64,000 nt of DNA from ChocPot-Mid sp043804925 (GCA_043804925.1 JAZDIP010000069.1:62001-126000); one strand, 5' to 3'; positions 38,401 through 46,694 are shown, counted from the stretch's first letter. Notes: a model not told the origin generated them from the letters alone. A program made the numbers and translations.

Positions 38401-39249
38401 GCATGGGAAATGAAAGGCAGATATCCTCTTATCTTTGAACATCCAGAAAAAGGTGCAGAAGCAAAAAAACTTTTTGAAGAAGCAAATCAAATGCTCGATA
38501 AAATTATCTCTGAAAAACTGATAACAGCTAATGCTGTTTTTGGTTTATTCCCTGCCAATTCAGTCGGAGACGATATTGAAATTTATTCGTTAAAAAATAT
38601 TAAACACTCAACACTCAACACTCAACACTCAACACTCTTAGGTGTTCTCCATACATTACGTCAACAAGCCAAAAAAGAAACAGGTATAAATTTGGCTTTA
38701 TCTGATTATATTGCTCCAAAAGATTCCGGTATTGCCGACTATATCGGAGCATTTGCAGTTACTACAGGGATTGGTGTTGAAAACTTATCTGAGAAATTTA
38801 AAAGTAACAATGATGACTACTCATCAATCATGCTCAAAATACTCGCTGACCGTTTAGCAGAAGCTTTTGCGGAGCATTTGCATTTACTTGTCAGAACAAA
38901 GTATTGGGGCTATCAAAATAATGAGAATTTATCAACTGAAGAGCTATTAAAGGAGAAGTATTCAGGTATCAGACCTGCCCCGGGTTATCCCTCATCACCC
39001 GACCATACGGAAAAAATTGAAATTTTCAAATTACTCGATGTAGAAAATAATTCAAGTATAAAACTAACCGAATCTTTAATGATGAAACCAGCTGCTTCTG
39101 TTTGTGGCTTACTTTTTGCTAATGATAAAGCAACTTATTTCCCTGTTGGTAAGATAAGCCAAGAACAAGTTTTTGATTATGCCAAGCGAAAGGGAATGAG
39201 TGTGAGAGAAGTTGAAAGATGGCTTTCTCCCTATTTAATATATATGTGA
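35413..39249 (+). CDS. metH: Cobalamin-dependent methionine synthase
   Basis: Transfers a methyl group from methyltetrahydrofolate to homocysteine via B12. About 1278 residues from ATG 35413 (a TTG three codons earlier is possible). Domains: homocysteine binding (about 15-335, zinc cysteines in GLNCS and GGCCGTTP), pterin binding (about 380-640, NIGERTNVAGS), B12 cap and Rossmann domains (about 670-920, DVHDIGKN with the cobalt-binding His), and reactivation domain (about 950-1278, RPAPGYPSSPDHTEK). Three in-frame stretches at 35779-35814, 36441-36546 and 38602-38638 are made of intergenic-type repeats (listed separately). The reading frame is otherwise intact, so a working enzyme is likely. 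No cobalamin or SAM riboswitch was seen upstream. Confidence 0.95.
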   Translation: MINKYKDITKQLNSLLRERILVLDGAMGTMIQKHKLTEKDFRGERFKDFPNDLQGNNDLLCLTQPDIIRNIHKEYLLAGSDIIETNTFNANPISQSDYGTQDLTYEINLQAATLAREAVDLIRSQKSEVRSQNVKPRFVAGAIGPSNATASLSPDVNNPGFRKVTFDDLVQAYTVQIKGLIDGGADILLIETVFDTLNCKAVIYAISEFNQQTGLYPPVMISGTIVDLSGRTLSGQTTEAFLISISHCENLISVGLNCSLGPKQMRPFIQELSDKSDKFISLYPNAGLPNEFGGYDETPTDMSTVLEDYAKSGFLNIVGGCCGTTPEHIKEMADVVVKHRPRRTITNYELRITNDSQGGTSFDKLRMTENDKLRMTENGKYLKLSGLEPLIVRPDSNFINIGERTNVAGSINFKKMIMNNQYEEALSIAKQQVENGAQIIDINMDDAMLNAEESMTKFLNLIASEPDISKVPVMIDSSKWTVIEAGLKCLQGKGIVNSISLKEGEDVFKEHTQIIKRYGAAVVVMAFDEQGQATSVERKVEIAKRSYDILVNDFGFLPQDIIFDPNILTIATGMEEHNDYAVNFMEATKWIKKNLPGTYVSGGISNLSFSFRGNNKVREAMHSAFLYHAVKAGLDMGIVNAGQLEVYESIDNELLTRIEDVIFNRRQDATDRLIELAEKFKSQSSEEIKKEDEWRHGTVEERLKHALIKGIVEFIDVDTNEAREKFENPIEIIEGPLMDGMNVVGDLFGSGKMFLPQVVKSARVMKKSVAILIPYIEEALKKSNSQKAVGKILMATVKGDVHDIGKNIVGVVLSCNNYEVIDLGVMVPYSKILEEAIKQKVDIIGLSGLITPSLDEMVHIAEELERNNFKIPLLIGGATTSRVHTAVKIAPNYSQPVIHVLDASKAVPVVSNLLNDANKTSFTENIKMDYTQIREKHFASMKEKNLISLSQARKNKLSLDWNREKIVKPNNLGVTVLNNYPIETLRQYINWTEFFLAWEMKGRYPLIFEHPEKGAEAKKLFEEANQMLDKIISEKLITANAVFGLFPANSVGDDIEIYSLKNIKHSTLNTQHSTLLGVLHTLRQQAKKETGINLALSDYIAPKDSGIADYIGAFAVTTGIGVENLSEKFKSNNDDYSSIMLKILADRLAEAFAEHLHLLVRTKYWGYQNNENLSTEELLKEKYSGIRPAPGYPSSPDHTEKIEIFKLLDVENNSSIKLTESLMMKPAASVCGLLFANDKATYFPVGKISQEQVFDYAKRKGMSVREVERWLSPYLIYM
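35779..35814 (+). repeat. AGAAGTCAGAAGTCTGA-type repeat inside metH
   Basis: Tandem AGAAGTC/TGAAGTC units encode RSQKSEVRSQN at about residues 122-134. They fall in a loop of the homocysteine domain where other MetH proteins have a short, variable segment before PRFVAG. The total keeps the frame. Confidence 0.85.
36441..36546 (+). repeat. AATTACG ladder plus CGACAAGCTCAGGATGACA repeats inside metH
   Basis: Four AATTACG units are followed by two copies of CGACAAGCTCAGGATGACAG. They encode TITNYELRITND and then DKLRMTEN twice. The block sits in the linker between the homocysteine and pterin domains (about residues 343-378). Both units are familiar as dispersed intergenic repeats in FCB genomes. 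Confidence 0.88.
38602..38638 (+). repeat. AACACTC tandem repeat inside metH
   Basis: Five ACACTCA-type 7-mers encode HSTLNTQHSTLL at about residues 1064-1076, in a loop of the reactivation domain just before LHTLRQQ. A 7-base unit repeated keeps frame only in certain multiples; here the total is in frame. Confidence 0.85.
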
Positions 39250-39271
39250 GTTTATCAATAGGAGAAAAACT

Positions 39272-39766
39272 ATGGCATACAAAGAATTATTTTCCGAAGA
39301 GGAATGGAAAACCTTAGAGTTTTCGATTATCTGGATGTTTCAGGCAGTTGCCGGAGCAGATAAAAATATTGATACTGACGAATTAAAAGCACTCGCTGTG
39401 CTTAAAGAAAAGTCGGAGAAGTTCGATTGTGATTTACTTAAGGAACTTATCCCTTCTTTCCACTTTGACCTTGATACTATTGCGGATTATTTTACTGTTG
39501 ACCATAGAAGTATTAAAACCGGATTACGTGAAATTGCCGATATCATTGACAACAATTTGAGTGCCGAACAAGCAATGCTCTTCAAAAAGTCATTGCTTGC
39601 AATTGGTATGTTCATTGCTTATGCTTCCGGGGATGTATTGAGTTCAAAAATGAGTAATGACGAGTTGCAACTACTCGTCGAACTTGCATTATTCATGAAA
39701 ATGTCAATTAGCGATTACCGAAAAACACCAACAGTTGAAGAATTGATGGAGAAATTTGCGAAATAA
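39272..39766 (+). CDS. TerB-like helical protein
   Basis: 164 residues, all helical, cytoplasmic. QAVAGADKNIDTDELKAL near the N-terminus has the A-x-A-D-G/K-x-I-D pattern of TerB/TerB-like metal-binding helices, and a second region FIAYASGDVLSSKMSNDELQLL repeats the theme. It starts 22 bases after metH and is probably cotranscribed with it. Function unknown. AGGAG lies just before the ATG. Confidence 0.5.
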   Translation: MAYKELFSEEEWKTLEFSIIWMFQAVAGADKNIDTDELKALAVLKEKSEKFDCDLLKELIPSFHFDLDTIADYFTVDHRSIKTGLREIADIIDNNLSAEQAMLFKKSLLAIGMFIAYASGDVLSSKMSNDELQLLVELALFMKMSISDYRKTPTVEELMEKFAK

Positions 39767-39795
39767 AAAAAAACACACGATTTAATTCGTGTGTT
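39764..39795 (-). terminator. Rho-independent terminator of rpmB
   Basis: On the minus strand, stem AACACACGA/TCGTGTGTT with a 6-base loop is followed by nine T. On the plus strand there is no T run, so it mainly ends rpmB and separates it from the convergent metH operon. Confidence 0.85.
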
Positions 39796-39843
39796 CCAAA
39801 ATTCTATTCTAAACTATTTATAGTTTATTTTTTTCAATTCAAA

Positions 39844-40068
39844 TTAGCAGGATGCCAAATCCTTTTTCATTGCTTTATACCCCTTTTTGTCAAGGGTTTT
39901 CAATGCCTTTGCAGTAATTTTCATAGTAACCCAACGTTTTTCTTCAGGTATCCAAATCTTCTTCTTCTGAAGATTAGGAAGAAAGCGGCGTTTCGTTTTG
40001 TTGTGTGCATGCGAAACGTTATTCCCAACTAATGGTTTTGTACCTGTTAACTCACATATCCTCGACAT
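39844..40068 (-). CDS. rpmB: Ribosomal protein L28
   Basis: 74 residues. MSRICELTGTKPLVGNNVSHA is the L28 signature, followed by a basic middle (NKTKRRFLPNLQKKK) and VTMKITAKALKTLDKKG. No zinc CxxC pair, so it is a zinc-free type. Present singly and not with rpmG. Confidence 0.95.
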   Translation of the reverse strand: MSRICELTGTKPLVGNNVSHAHNKTKRRFLPNLQKKKIWIPEEKRWVTMKITAKALKTLDKKGYKAMKKDLASC

Positions 40069-40144
40069 TTCTTACCTCTTTAAAAATATAAATTTATATA
40101 GAAAACAAAATTATGACAATTTTTTGTTTTATCCAAATTTAAAG

Positions 40145-41017
40145 CTATTTTTTCCTTGAATTCTTTTTACCCTGCTTATAAGATTCTAAAGTATAATAAG
40201 TGCCGATATAGTGCATACCCGGTTTTGGTTCTTCATTTCCTACCGATATAGTAAGCTTTTGCTCAACCGTTGCAAAGTAATGAATAGGTATTTGTTTTTC
40301 GATGCTTAAATCATATACACCATAACCTGTTATTATGTTTGTAATCCTAAAAGTATCCATTTCTGATTCGACTTTGTAGCTTCCCTGTGCCGTTTTAATA
40401 TAATTCAAACGATTACAATGCTCATCCAGAGTATCAACCGGTTTTTCCGCCCTAAACAATGAAGACTGTTTTACTAAAGGTAAAGGTAATCCATTTTCGA
40501 CCAATTCATCGAGGGATTCGACAAACCATGTTTTGTCAATTTGTTTACAAGATTCTTTAAACGGGAAAAATAATTGTGGTTGAAAAGCACCTCCCGGAGC
40601 TAATGCAGCTTTTGTGCTGTCGTCATATCCCAAAGCATACCTGTTCCCAACAGAATCAATCACAAACCATACTTTTCGACCGAGCCAGGGGTTTTCAGTT
40701 CTTTCGACATTCCTTACATCCCCACTACTCTCAAATCCCAGATAATGAAGAAGAGTTGCACTCAAATAAAATTTTTGGCTCTTTACCGAATCACAAACAA
40801 ACCGGACTCTTTCATATCTTGTCTTAAGTAATGGTTCGCCAAAATCAATTATAACGCTATCAAACGACATTACGTGATAAACCATTGTGTCATTAGGATT
40901 AAGTTTTAATTTATAACAAACGGTGTCAGGTGCAACAAAATCCAAGCTATCGCTTGGTTTGGAAATTAAAGCAGTAACTAAATACAGAAATAAACCAATA
41001 TTTGATAATAGTTTCAT
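40145..41017 (-). CDS. Exported protein of unknown function
   Basis: 290 residues with a weak signal peptide (MKLLSNIGLFLYLVTALIS) and a basic tail (KQGKKNSRKK). The body is rich in beta strands and in Asp/Ser/Val (CYKLKLNPNDTMVYHVMSFD, GRKVWFVIDSVGNRYALG). It looks periplasmic, like FCB proteins that measure a molecule's total (DUF4412 or similar), but I cannot name a family. It lies 26 bases downstream of greA on the same strand. Confidence 0.5.
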   Translation of the reverse strand: MKLLSNIGLFLYLVTALISKPSDSLDFVAPDTVCYKLKLNPNDTMVYHVMSFDSVIIDFGEPLLKTRYERVRFVCDSVKSQKFYLSATLLHYLGFESSGDVRNVERTENPWLGRKVWFVIDSVGNRYALGYDDSTKAALAPGGAFQPQLFFPFKESCKQIDKTWFVESLDELVENGLPLPLVKQSSLFRAEKPVDTLDEHCNRLNYIKTAQGSYKVESEMDTFRITNIITGYGVYDLSIEKQIPIHYFATVEQKLTISVGNEEPKPGMHYIGTYYTLESYKQGKKNSRKK

Positions 41018-41043
41018 ATTAATTAAAAATTTTCGGATTATAT

Positions 41044-41520
41044 TTATCTTGTTATATCCAGAATCTCATACAAAATCTTTCCGGCAGGAGCATTAAGTTC
41101 GGCAGTCTCCCCTATTTTCTTTCCCATTAATGACTTACCCAAAGGAGATGATACCGAAATTTTCCGATTGTAAAAATCAGCTTCACTATCGGAAACCATT
41201 GTAAATTCGACTTCGATATTACTATTTTTATTTAACAGCTTAACCTTGGATAAGATATAAACCTTATCATTCGGCAATTCGCTTGGGTCAATTATCTGTG
41301 CTTTAGCAAGCATTGTTTCAAGTTTGGAAATTTTCATTTCCAACATTCCTTGTTCTTCTTTTGCAGCATCATACTCCGCATTTTCAGATAAATCGCCGTG
41401 AGAACGTGCATCAGCAATCTTTTGAGCAATATTTTTTCTATCTTTGGTTTTTAATCCAAAAATAGCTTCTTCTATCTCTTTTGCTCTTTCCTTTGTGATA
41501 TATACCACATCCGAAGTCAT
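41044..41520 (-). CDS. greA: Transcription elongation factor GreA
   Basis: Rescues backtracked RNA polymerase by triggering transcript cleavage. The N-terminal coiled coil carries the acidic tip region ARSHGDLSENAEYDAAKEEQ (near residue 40-58). The C-terminal FKBP-like domain includes ISVSSPLGKSLMGKKIGE. 158 residues, normal. The 219-base gap upstream is mostly TTTTCCGTTATCCG repeats. Confidence 0.95.
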   Translation of the reverse strand: MTSDVVYITKERAKEIEEAIFGLKTKDRKNIAQKIADARSHGDLSENAEYDAAKEEQGMLEMKISKLETMLAKAQIIDPSELPNDKVYILSKVKLLNKNSNIEVEFTMVSDSEADFYNRKISVSSPLGKSLMGKKIGETAELNAPAGKILYEILDITR

Positions 41521-41577
41521 AATTCACTCCAATTCTAATTTTTTTAATACTTTTCATGAATAAAGTAAAAAGTTTAA

Positions 41578-41652
41578 AAGGTATAAAGTTATCCGTTTTC
41601 CGTTATCCGTTTTCCGTTATCCGCTGTCAGTTATCTGTTTTCCGTAATTCAT
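41578..41652 (-). repeat. TTTTCCGTTATCCG tandem repeats upstream of greA
   Basis: GTTATCCGTTTTCCGTTATCCG is repeated and followed by GCTGTCAGTTATCTG. Related blocks occur at 20.08 kb (GTTGTCAGTTGTCAG) and 58.27 kb (GTTGTCAGTTTTCCG). It stands between greA and ribBA, both on the minus strand. Confidence 0.6.
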
Positions 41653-41739
41653 AATTATTCTGGTCTATTATGCTGACAGTCTAACGTTCAAATGGCTATT
41701 TTAATCTTCACTTTTCATTATTCATTATTCACTAAATTC

Positions 41740-42936
41740 TTAAAGGTGCAGTTTATGCCCCATTTTTAATTTCTTTGTTAAAAGATACTTTTTATTAACA
41801 TTATTTGGTTTAATCTCAATTGGAACTCTTTCAGTTATTTCCAAGCCATAACTTTGAAGACCTACTCTTTTTGTCGGATTATTAGTAATCAAACGCATCT
41901 TTCTGATACCTAAATCAACGAGAATTTGAGCACCAATTCCATAATCACGAGGGTCCGGTTTAAAACCCAATTCTTCATTTGCTTCAACGGTATCCATACC
42001 TTTTTCCTGCAAAGCATAAGCACGTACCTTATTTATAAGTCCTATTCCACGTCCCTCCTGCCTCATATAAAGTAAAACACCCTTACCCTCTTTTCCTATC
42101 ATCTCCATAGCTTTGTGCAACTGAGGTCCGCAATCGCACCTTTGAGAACCAAAGACATCACCGGTTAAACATTCTGAATGAACACGAACCAAAACGGATT
42201 CATCTTTTTTCCATTTACCCATAATCAAGGCAACATGTTCCATGCCATCATATATATTGGCATAAACTTTAAAATCAAATTGTCCGCCAAATTCAGAAGG
42301 AAGTTTTGCAGTAGCTTTGCACTGAACAAGACATTCGGATTTTAATCTATATGCAATCAGGTCTTTAACTGTTATTATTTTTAGTTTATGTTTTTTCGAA
42401 AATTTCATTAAATCGGGCTTTCTTGCCATAGTGCCATCTTCATTAATAATCTCGCAAAGAACACCGATTGGCTTTAATCCTGCTAATCTCATTAAATCAA
42501 CGGTAGCTTCAGTATGACCGGCACGTCGAAGAACCCCTTCCTTGACAGCCATAAGAGGAAAAATATGTCCGGGTCTGCCTAAGTCCTCAGGTTTGGTGTC
42601 TTTGTTAGCCAATGCTCTGACGGTTGCGGTTCTATCAAAAGCAGATATACCGGTTGTTGTTCCATGAACATAGTCAACCGATACCGTAAAATTAGTCCCA
42701 TGAACTGCAGAGCTATTGTCAACCATCTTGTTTAATTGCAATTCCTCAGCTCTTTGCTCAGTTATTGCAACACATATCAATCCCTTAGCCAAGCTCGACA
42801 TAAAGTTAATAGTTTGTGGAGTGCATAGTTCTCCTGCGGCTAATAAATCACCTTCGTTTTCCCTGTCTTCATCGTCCATGACAATAATCATTTTACCGGA
42901 AACCAGGTCTTCCAGAGCTTCTTCTATTGTATTCAT
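41740..42936 (-). CDS. ribBA: Bifunctional DHBP synthase / GTP cyclohydrolase II
   Basis: Supplies both precursors of riboflavin. The N-terminal half (about 1-200) is RibB: DDEDRENEGDL (acidic metal site) and PGHIFPL and RAGHTEA. The C-terminal half (about 205-398) is RibA with zinc cysteines in SECLTGDVFGSQRCDCGPQ and RQEGRGIGL. 398 residues, full length. No FMN riboswitch was found upstream. A small hairpin lies 27 bases before the start codon. Confidence 0.96.
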   Translation of the reverse strand: MNTIEEALEDLVSGKMIIVMDDEDRENEGDLLAAGELCTPQTINFMSSLAKGLICVAITEQRAEELQLNKMVDNSSAVHGTNFTVSVDYVHGTTTGISAFDRTATVRALANKDTKPEDLGRPGHIFPLMAVKEGVLRRAGHTEATVDLMRLAGLKPIGVLCEIINEDGTMARKPDLMKFSKKHKLKIITVKDLIAYRLKSECLVQCKATAKLPSEFGGQFDFKVYANIYDGMEHVALIMGKWKKDESVLVRVHSECLTGDVFGSQRCDCGPQLHKAMEMIGKEGKGVLLYMRQEGRGIGLINKVRAYALQEKGMDTVEANEELGFKPDPRDYGIGAQILVDLGIRKMRLITNNPTKRVGLQSYGLEITERVPIEIKPNNVNKKYLLTKKLKMGHKLHL

Positions 42937-42962
42937 CTTTCCATCCCGTTATAAAAAATATA

Positions 42963-42985
42963 GAGGATTAATTTAATTAATCCTC
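42963..42985 (-). terminator. Palindrome between yajC and ribBA, possible terminator
   Basis: GAGGATTAATT and AATTAATCCTC form a near-perfect palindrome; on the minus strand it is followed by TATATTTTTT. It could end the tgt-yajC transcript or attenuate ribBA. The 264-base gap otherwise holds nothing I can identify. Confidence 0.45.
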
Positions 42986-43200
42986 AAAAATTACAAATAT
43001 TATTAATCATTGCTGACGCTTTACATCTTGCTTAATCGTGTTTATTTTGCAAACCGGATTTGAATCCTAAGTTTTAAAAATTCTTTTCACGAAAAATAAT
43101 AAACTTCAAATTGAAAATTTTAATTTGCTTACATCAACCTTTTTCTTGATATCCCAATCCAAAAAATAGTTCATAACCAAAGGTGTACAGAAAAAGATGC

Positions 43201-43515
43201 TTAGCTCTTCTTTGTTGCTATTGATGATTTCTCAAATGTAATCTTAACATTATCGGCAACCTGTATGACATAATTGCTTCCGTCAATATCAACAACAGTA
43301 CCGTGCATACCTGCGGATGTGATAACCTTATCACCTTTTTTTATGCTTTCAAGCATTTTCTGATGTTCTTTCTGTCTTTTTTGTTGCGGACGTATCATTA
43401 GAAAATACATAATCAAAATTACAGCCCCAAACATTATCAGTGTGGAAACCAAAGAACCCGTACCTCCCTGACCACCCGGAGCCATTGCAAACATAGCTGC
43501 AAAAGTATTAAACAT
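43201..43515 (-). CDS. yajC: Sec translocase accessory protein YajC
   Basis: 104 residues with one membrane segment (LVSTLIMFGAVILIMYFLMI) and the diagnostic RPQQKRQKEHQKMLESIKKGDKV, shown here as its core RPQQKRQKEHQKML. Helps SecDF and SecYEG export. It follows tgt on the same strand, the usual tgt-yajC order in many bacteria. Confidence 0.93.
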   Translation of the reverse strand: MFNTFAAMFAMAPGGQGGTGSLVSTLIMFGAVILIMYFLMIRPQQKRQKEHQKMLESIKKGDKVITSAGMHGTVVDIDGSNYVIQVADNVKITFEKSSIATKKS

Positions 43516-43598
43516 AATTTTTTCCTTTAATTCTTTTTAAATTGAACATTTATATAAACTACAAAAATATTAACATATTTAGGATTTTCCAATTTATA

Positions 43599-44741
43599 TT
43601 ATTCATCACTACGATTTAATGCTTGAATCATTTCTTTTTTCCAAATCGTAAAGTCGCCATGAATCAATTCAAACCTTGCTTTTTCGACCAACCATAAATA
43701 AAATGCAATATTATGAATTGTTGCCAATTGAAGACCTAATATCTCGTTTGCAATGAATAAATGACGTAAATAACCCAATGAAAATTTCTTAGATGCATAA
43801 GAATCGATGTTTTCATCAATGGCTTCATCCGATAATTTATATTTTGAATTTCTAATATTTATTTTACCTCTCGATGTGAAAAGCTGTCCATTCCTTGCGT
43901 TCCGGGTTGGAAGAACACAATCAAACATGTCAATTCCCAGTGATATTGATTCCAAAATATTTTCGGGTGTTCCAACACCCATGAGATATCTTGGTTTATC
44001 TGAAGGCAAGATGTCTGTTGATATATCTGTCATCTCATACATCATTTCGGCTGGTTCTCCCACAGAAAGACCACCAATAGCATAACCGTCAAATTCAATA
44101 TCGAGCATTTTTTGTATATAATCCTGCCTCAAATCCTTATACATACTGCCTTGACCGATAGAAAACAGTAATTGTTTATGACCATAAAGCTCTTGTGTAT
44201 TTTCAAATTGTTTTTTTGTTCTGCTCGCCCATTTCTCCGAAATTTCCATTGATTTTAAAGCATCTTGCTTTGTTGCAGGATATTGTGTGCATTCATCAAG
44301 TACCATCATAATGTCCGAACCAAGATTTCTTTGTATATCAACAACTTTTTCCGGAGAAAAAAAGTGTTTGGAACCGTCAATGTGCGATTTAAATTCCACT
44401 CCATCTTCTGTAAGTTTTCTTAAGTCCTGCAGAGAAAAAACCTGATAACCACCACTGTCAGTTAGAATTGGCCTGTCCCAATTAATAAATCTGTGAAGTC
44501 CCCCAAAATGATTAATAACTTCATCACCTGGTCGAAGATATAGATGATAAGTATTACCTAAAATTATTCTCGTATTCAATTCCTCAAGTTCCCTTTGCTC
44601 TATTGCTTTAACAGTACCCTGTGTACCTACCGGCATAAAGACAGGAGTCTCTATTACACCATTGCCGGTTATTATATATCCTGCCCTTGCTTTTGATTCC
44701 TCCGAATTCTTAGTAATATGAAATACATTATTTTCAGACAT
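43599..44741 (-). CDS. tgt: tRNA-guanine transglycosylase
   Basis: Exchanges guanine 34 for preQ1 in the anticodons of Asp, Asn, His and Tyr tRNAs. ILTDSGGYQVFSL holds the general-base Asp, GGLSVGEP the base-binding glycines, and FDCVLPTRNARNG the Asp nucleophile near residue 268. The C-terminal zinc site is odd: where most bacterial enzymes have D-C-x-C-x-x-C before YLRHL, this one reads NIDSYASKKFSLGYLRHL. All three cysteines are replaced (Ile, Ser, Ser) while the histidine of TIHN remains. 380 residues. It overlaps the VanZ-like gene by 8 bases. Confidence 0.93.
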   Translation of the reverse strand: MSENNVFHITKNSEESKARAGYIITGNGVIETPVFMPVGTQGTVKAIEQRELEELNTRIILGNTYHLYLRPGDEVINHFGGLHRFINWDRPILTDSGGYQVFSLQDLRKLTEDGVEFKSHIDGSKHFFSPEKVVDIQRNLGSDIMMVLDECTQYPATKQDALKSMEISEKWASRTKKQFENTQELYGHKQLLFSIGQGSMYKDLRQDYIQKMLDIEFDGYAIGGLSVGEPAEMMYEMTDISTDILPSDKPRYLMGVGTPENILESISLGIDMFDCVLPTRNARNGQLFTSRGKINIRNSKYKLSDEAIDENIDSYASKKFSLGYLRHLFIANEILGLQLATIHNIAFYLWLVEKARFELIHGDFTIWKKEMIQALNRSDE

Positions 44742-45159
44742 ATTGTTTAATCAATTTATTTTTCAATGTTTTAATTAAAAGTAATGACAAAGAAATACCG
44801 GCAATATCGGCTACCCAGTCAAAGAATTCTGCATCTCTACCGGCAATAAAATACTGATGAAACTCATCACTTAAACCATAGAAAGAACCAATAATGATGG
44901 AAACTATTGCAATATACTTGAAATTTAGTTTTTTGGAATTTGACAATATAAATAGAATAATTGTTCCACCGAATATAAAATAAGCAATTAAATGAGCAAT
45001 TTTATCTTCCCAAACAATTCCAATTTTAGGGAATTCCGGATGTGGAGTATGGGAAAGTAAAAAAATTACAATTGCAATAATAAATACAGGTAACGAAAAT
45101 ATTATCCTTAATCCAATTTTATGTTTAAAACCAAATAATTCATTGTTTTCAATTTTCAT
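44734..45159 (-). CDS. VanZ-like membrane protein
   Basis: 141 residues with four or five membrane segments. LSHTPHPEFP and DKIAHLIAYFIFGG and GLSDEFHQYFIAGRDAEFFDWVADIAG (the last as FHQYF and DWVADIAG) are the family marks. Named for a teicoplanin-resistance gene, but most members have unknown roles in envelope biology. It overlaps tgt by 8 and the next gene by 4 bases, so the three are translationally coupled. Confidence 0.8.
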   Translation of the reverse strand: MKIENNELFGFKHKIGLRIIFSLPVFIIAIVIFLLSHTPHPEFPKIGIVWEDKIAHLIAYFIFGGTIILFILSNSKKLNFKYIAIVSIIIGSFYGLSDEFHQYFIAGRDAEFFDWVADIAGISLSLLLIKTLKNKLIKQYV

Positions 45160-46694
45160 AATTTGTTAGACATCACCTCTGGTATATAGTCCAATAAAGC
45201 AGAAGCCGTTAAAGTTTCCTGAGAATACTGCCCTGTATATAAATCAGCAGCTTTTGCATGAATGAATGTTCCTAAAGCTGCTGAATGCAAAGGTTCAATG
45301 CCCTGAGCTAGTAATCCGGCAATTAATCCGGTAAGAACATCACCACTGCCACCGCTTGCCATTCCGGGATTTCCACCTTCATTTATAAATGTCTGTTTAC
45401 CATCCGTTATAATGACAGGAACATGCTTTAACACTAAGATGCAGTTTAATTGGTTTGACCATTCGATTGATAATTCAAATGTTCTCTTTTCAATTTCATC
45501 TCTCGGAATTCCGGTTATTCTTGAAAATTCTCCTGTATGAGGAGTTAGGATTGTATTTTTATTCAATTTCGATTTTTTATTAATTGCTCTTAATCCATCT
45601 GCATCTATTACTACTCTTTTCTCCGAAGATAATTCCTGCAATAGTCTCACAATAAGACTTGTAGTCCAATTATCATCACTTAATCCGGGTCCCAAAGCAA
45701 TAGCATCCGACTTATTTGCTTCGTATCGTAATTCTTTTTCGACAAGTTTGGATATAGAACCGGTATTGGTTTGTGGCAATTCCAAAGGAATAATTTCAGG
45801 TAAAAGTGAGTGATGGATTTTTGTAGAATGCAGATAAACAAGCCCGGCACCTGCAACAATAGCCGAATTTGCACATAATGCACCTGCACCGGGGTATTTT
45901 TTTGAACCTGCTAACATAAAGACCCTACCAAAATCAAATTTCGAACTAATCCTTTTTCTAGCAGGGATTAGTGAACCTATATCATAATTTTCAAGGATGT
46001 GAGTATTTGAATAATGCTCGATTATTGTCTCAGGTGCACCAAGGTAAGCTATTAGTATTGTTCCACATACATCAGGTCCATCATTTACCAGCATACCAAT
46101 TTTTTCAGCGAACATAGAAATGGTGAAATCAGCATTAAAACAATATGAATTCGCTATACCTGAGTCTGTATTTAGTCCTGTCGGAGAATCAATTGCAATT
46201 TTTAAAGCCGTAGTATTTTTTATTTTCTTTAAAATATCAAGAGCAATCCCCTTAATATTTTCAGAACCTCCAACACCAATCATTGAATCAATAATACAAT
46301 CTTTTGAAAATTCAATACTTTTCAAATCAGTGAGCGTATCTATATGAGTTATCTCAACAGGAAGTTTACCAACTGATTTAAAATTACTTAATGTTTCAGG
46401 AGACATTTTTGACTTTTCACCAATCCAAAAAATTCTTAACCTAAATAGTTCATGTAAATGACGGGCAAGTGCAAAACCATCGCCACCATTGTTGCCGCTA
46501 CCGCAAATAATATCAATCAATGGGTCATTACATGGATTTTGATTGTTAAAACCCAACTCATCCATGATTTCAATGATATATTCAGCCGATGACCTTGCAG
46601 CATTTTCCATCAAAATAGCACCGGGAATATTAAATTCCTTGATAGCCATTTTATCGGCAGCTCTCATTTGTTCAACAGTTAAAACATGTCGCAT
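45156..46694 (-). CDS. Bifunctional NAD(P)H-hydrate epimerase / ADP-dependent dehydratase
   Basis: Repairs NADHX and NADPHX, damaged hydrated forms of the cofactors. The N-terminal domain (about 1-220, NnrE/YjeF_N) has GSGNNGGDGFALARHL. The C-terminal kinase-like domain (about 240-512, NnrD) has VIDADGLRAI, LTPHTGEFSRI and NPGMASGGSGDVLTG, the nucleotide-binding loop. 512 residues. The symbols nnrE and nnrD apply to the two halves. Confidence 0.93.
   Translation of the reverse strand: MRHVLTVEQMRAADKMAIKEFNIPGAILMENAARSSAEYIIEIMDELGFNNQNPCNDPLIDIICGSGNNGGDGFALARHLHELFRLRIFWIGEKSKMSPETLSNFKSVGKLPVEITHIDTLTDLKSIEFSKDCIIDSMIGVGGSENIKGIALDILKKIKNTTALKIAIDSPTGLNTDSGIANSYCFNADFTISMFAEKIGMLVNDGPDVCGTILIAYLGAPETIIEHYSNTHILENYDIGSLIPARKRISSKFDFGRVFMLAGSKKYPGAGALCANSAIVAGAGLVYLHSTKIHHSLLPEIIPLELPQTNTGSISKLVEKELRYEANKSDAIALGPGLSDDNWTTSLIVRLLQELSSEKRVVIDADGLRAINKKSKLNKNTILTPHTGEFSRITGIPRDEIEKRTFELSIEWSNQLNCILVLKHVPVIITDGKQTFINEGGNPGMASGGSGDVLTGLIAGLLAQGIEPLHSAALGTFIHAKAADLYTGQYSQETLTASALLDYIPEVMSNKL

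Noticed and set aside
35413..39249. metH as a pseudogene because of the odd inserts
   Set aside because: The frame stays open through all inserts and every domain motif is present.
42937..43200. FMN riboswitch before ribBA
   Set aside because: The conserved FMN-box strings (AGGGGC, ACCGGCGG) are missing. Only a short palindrome is present.
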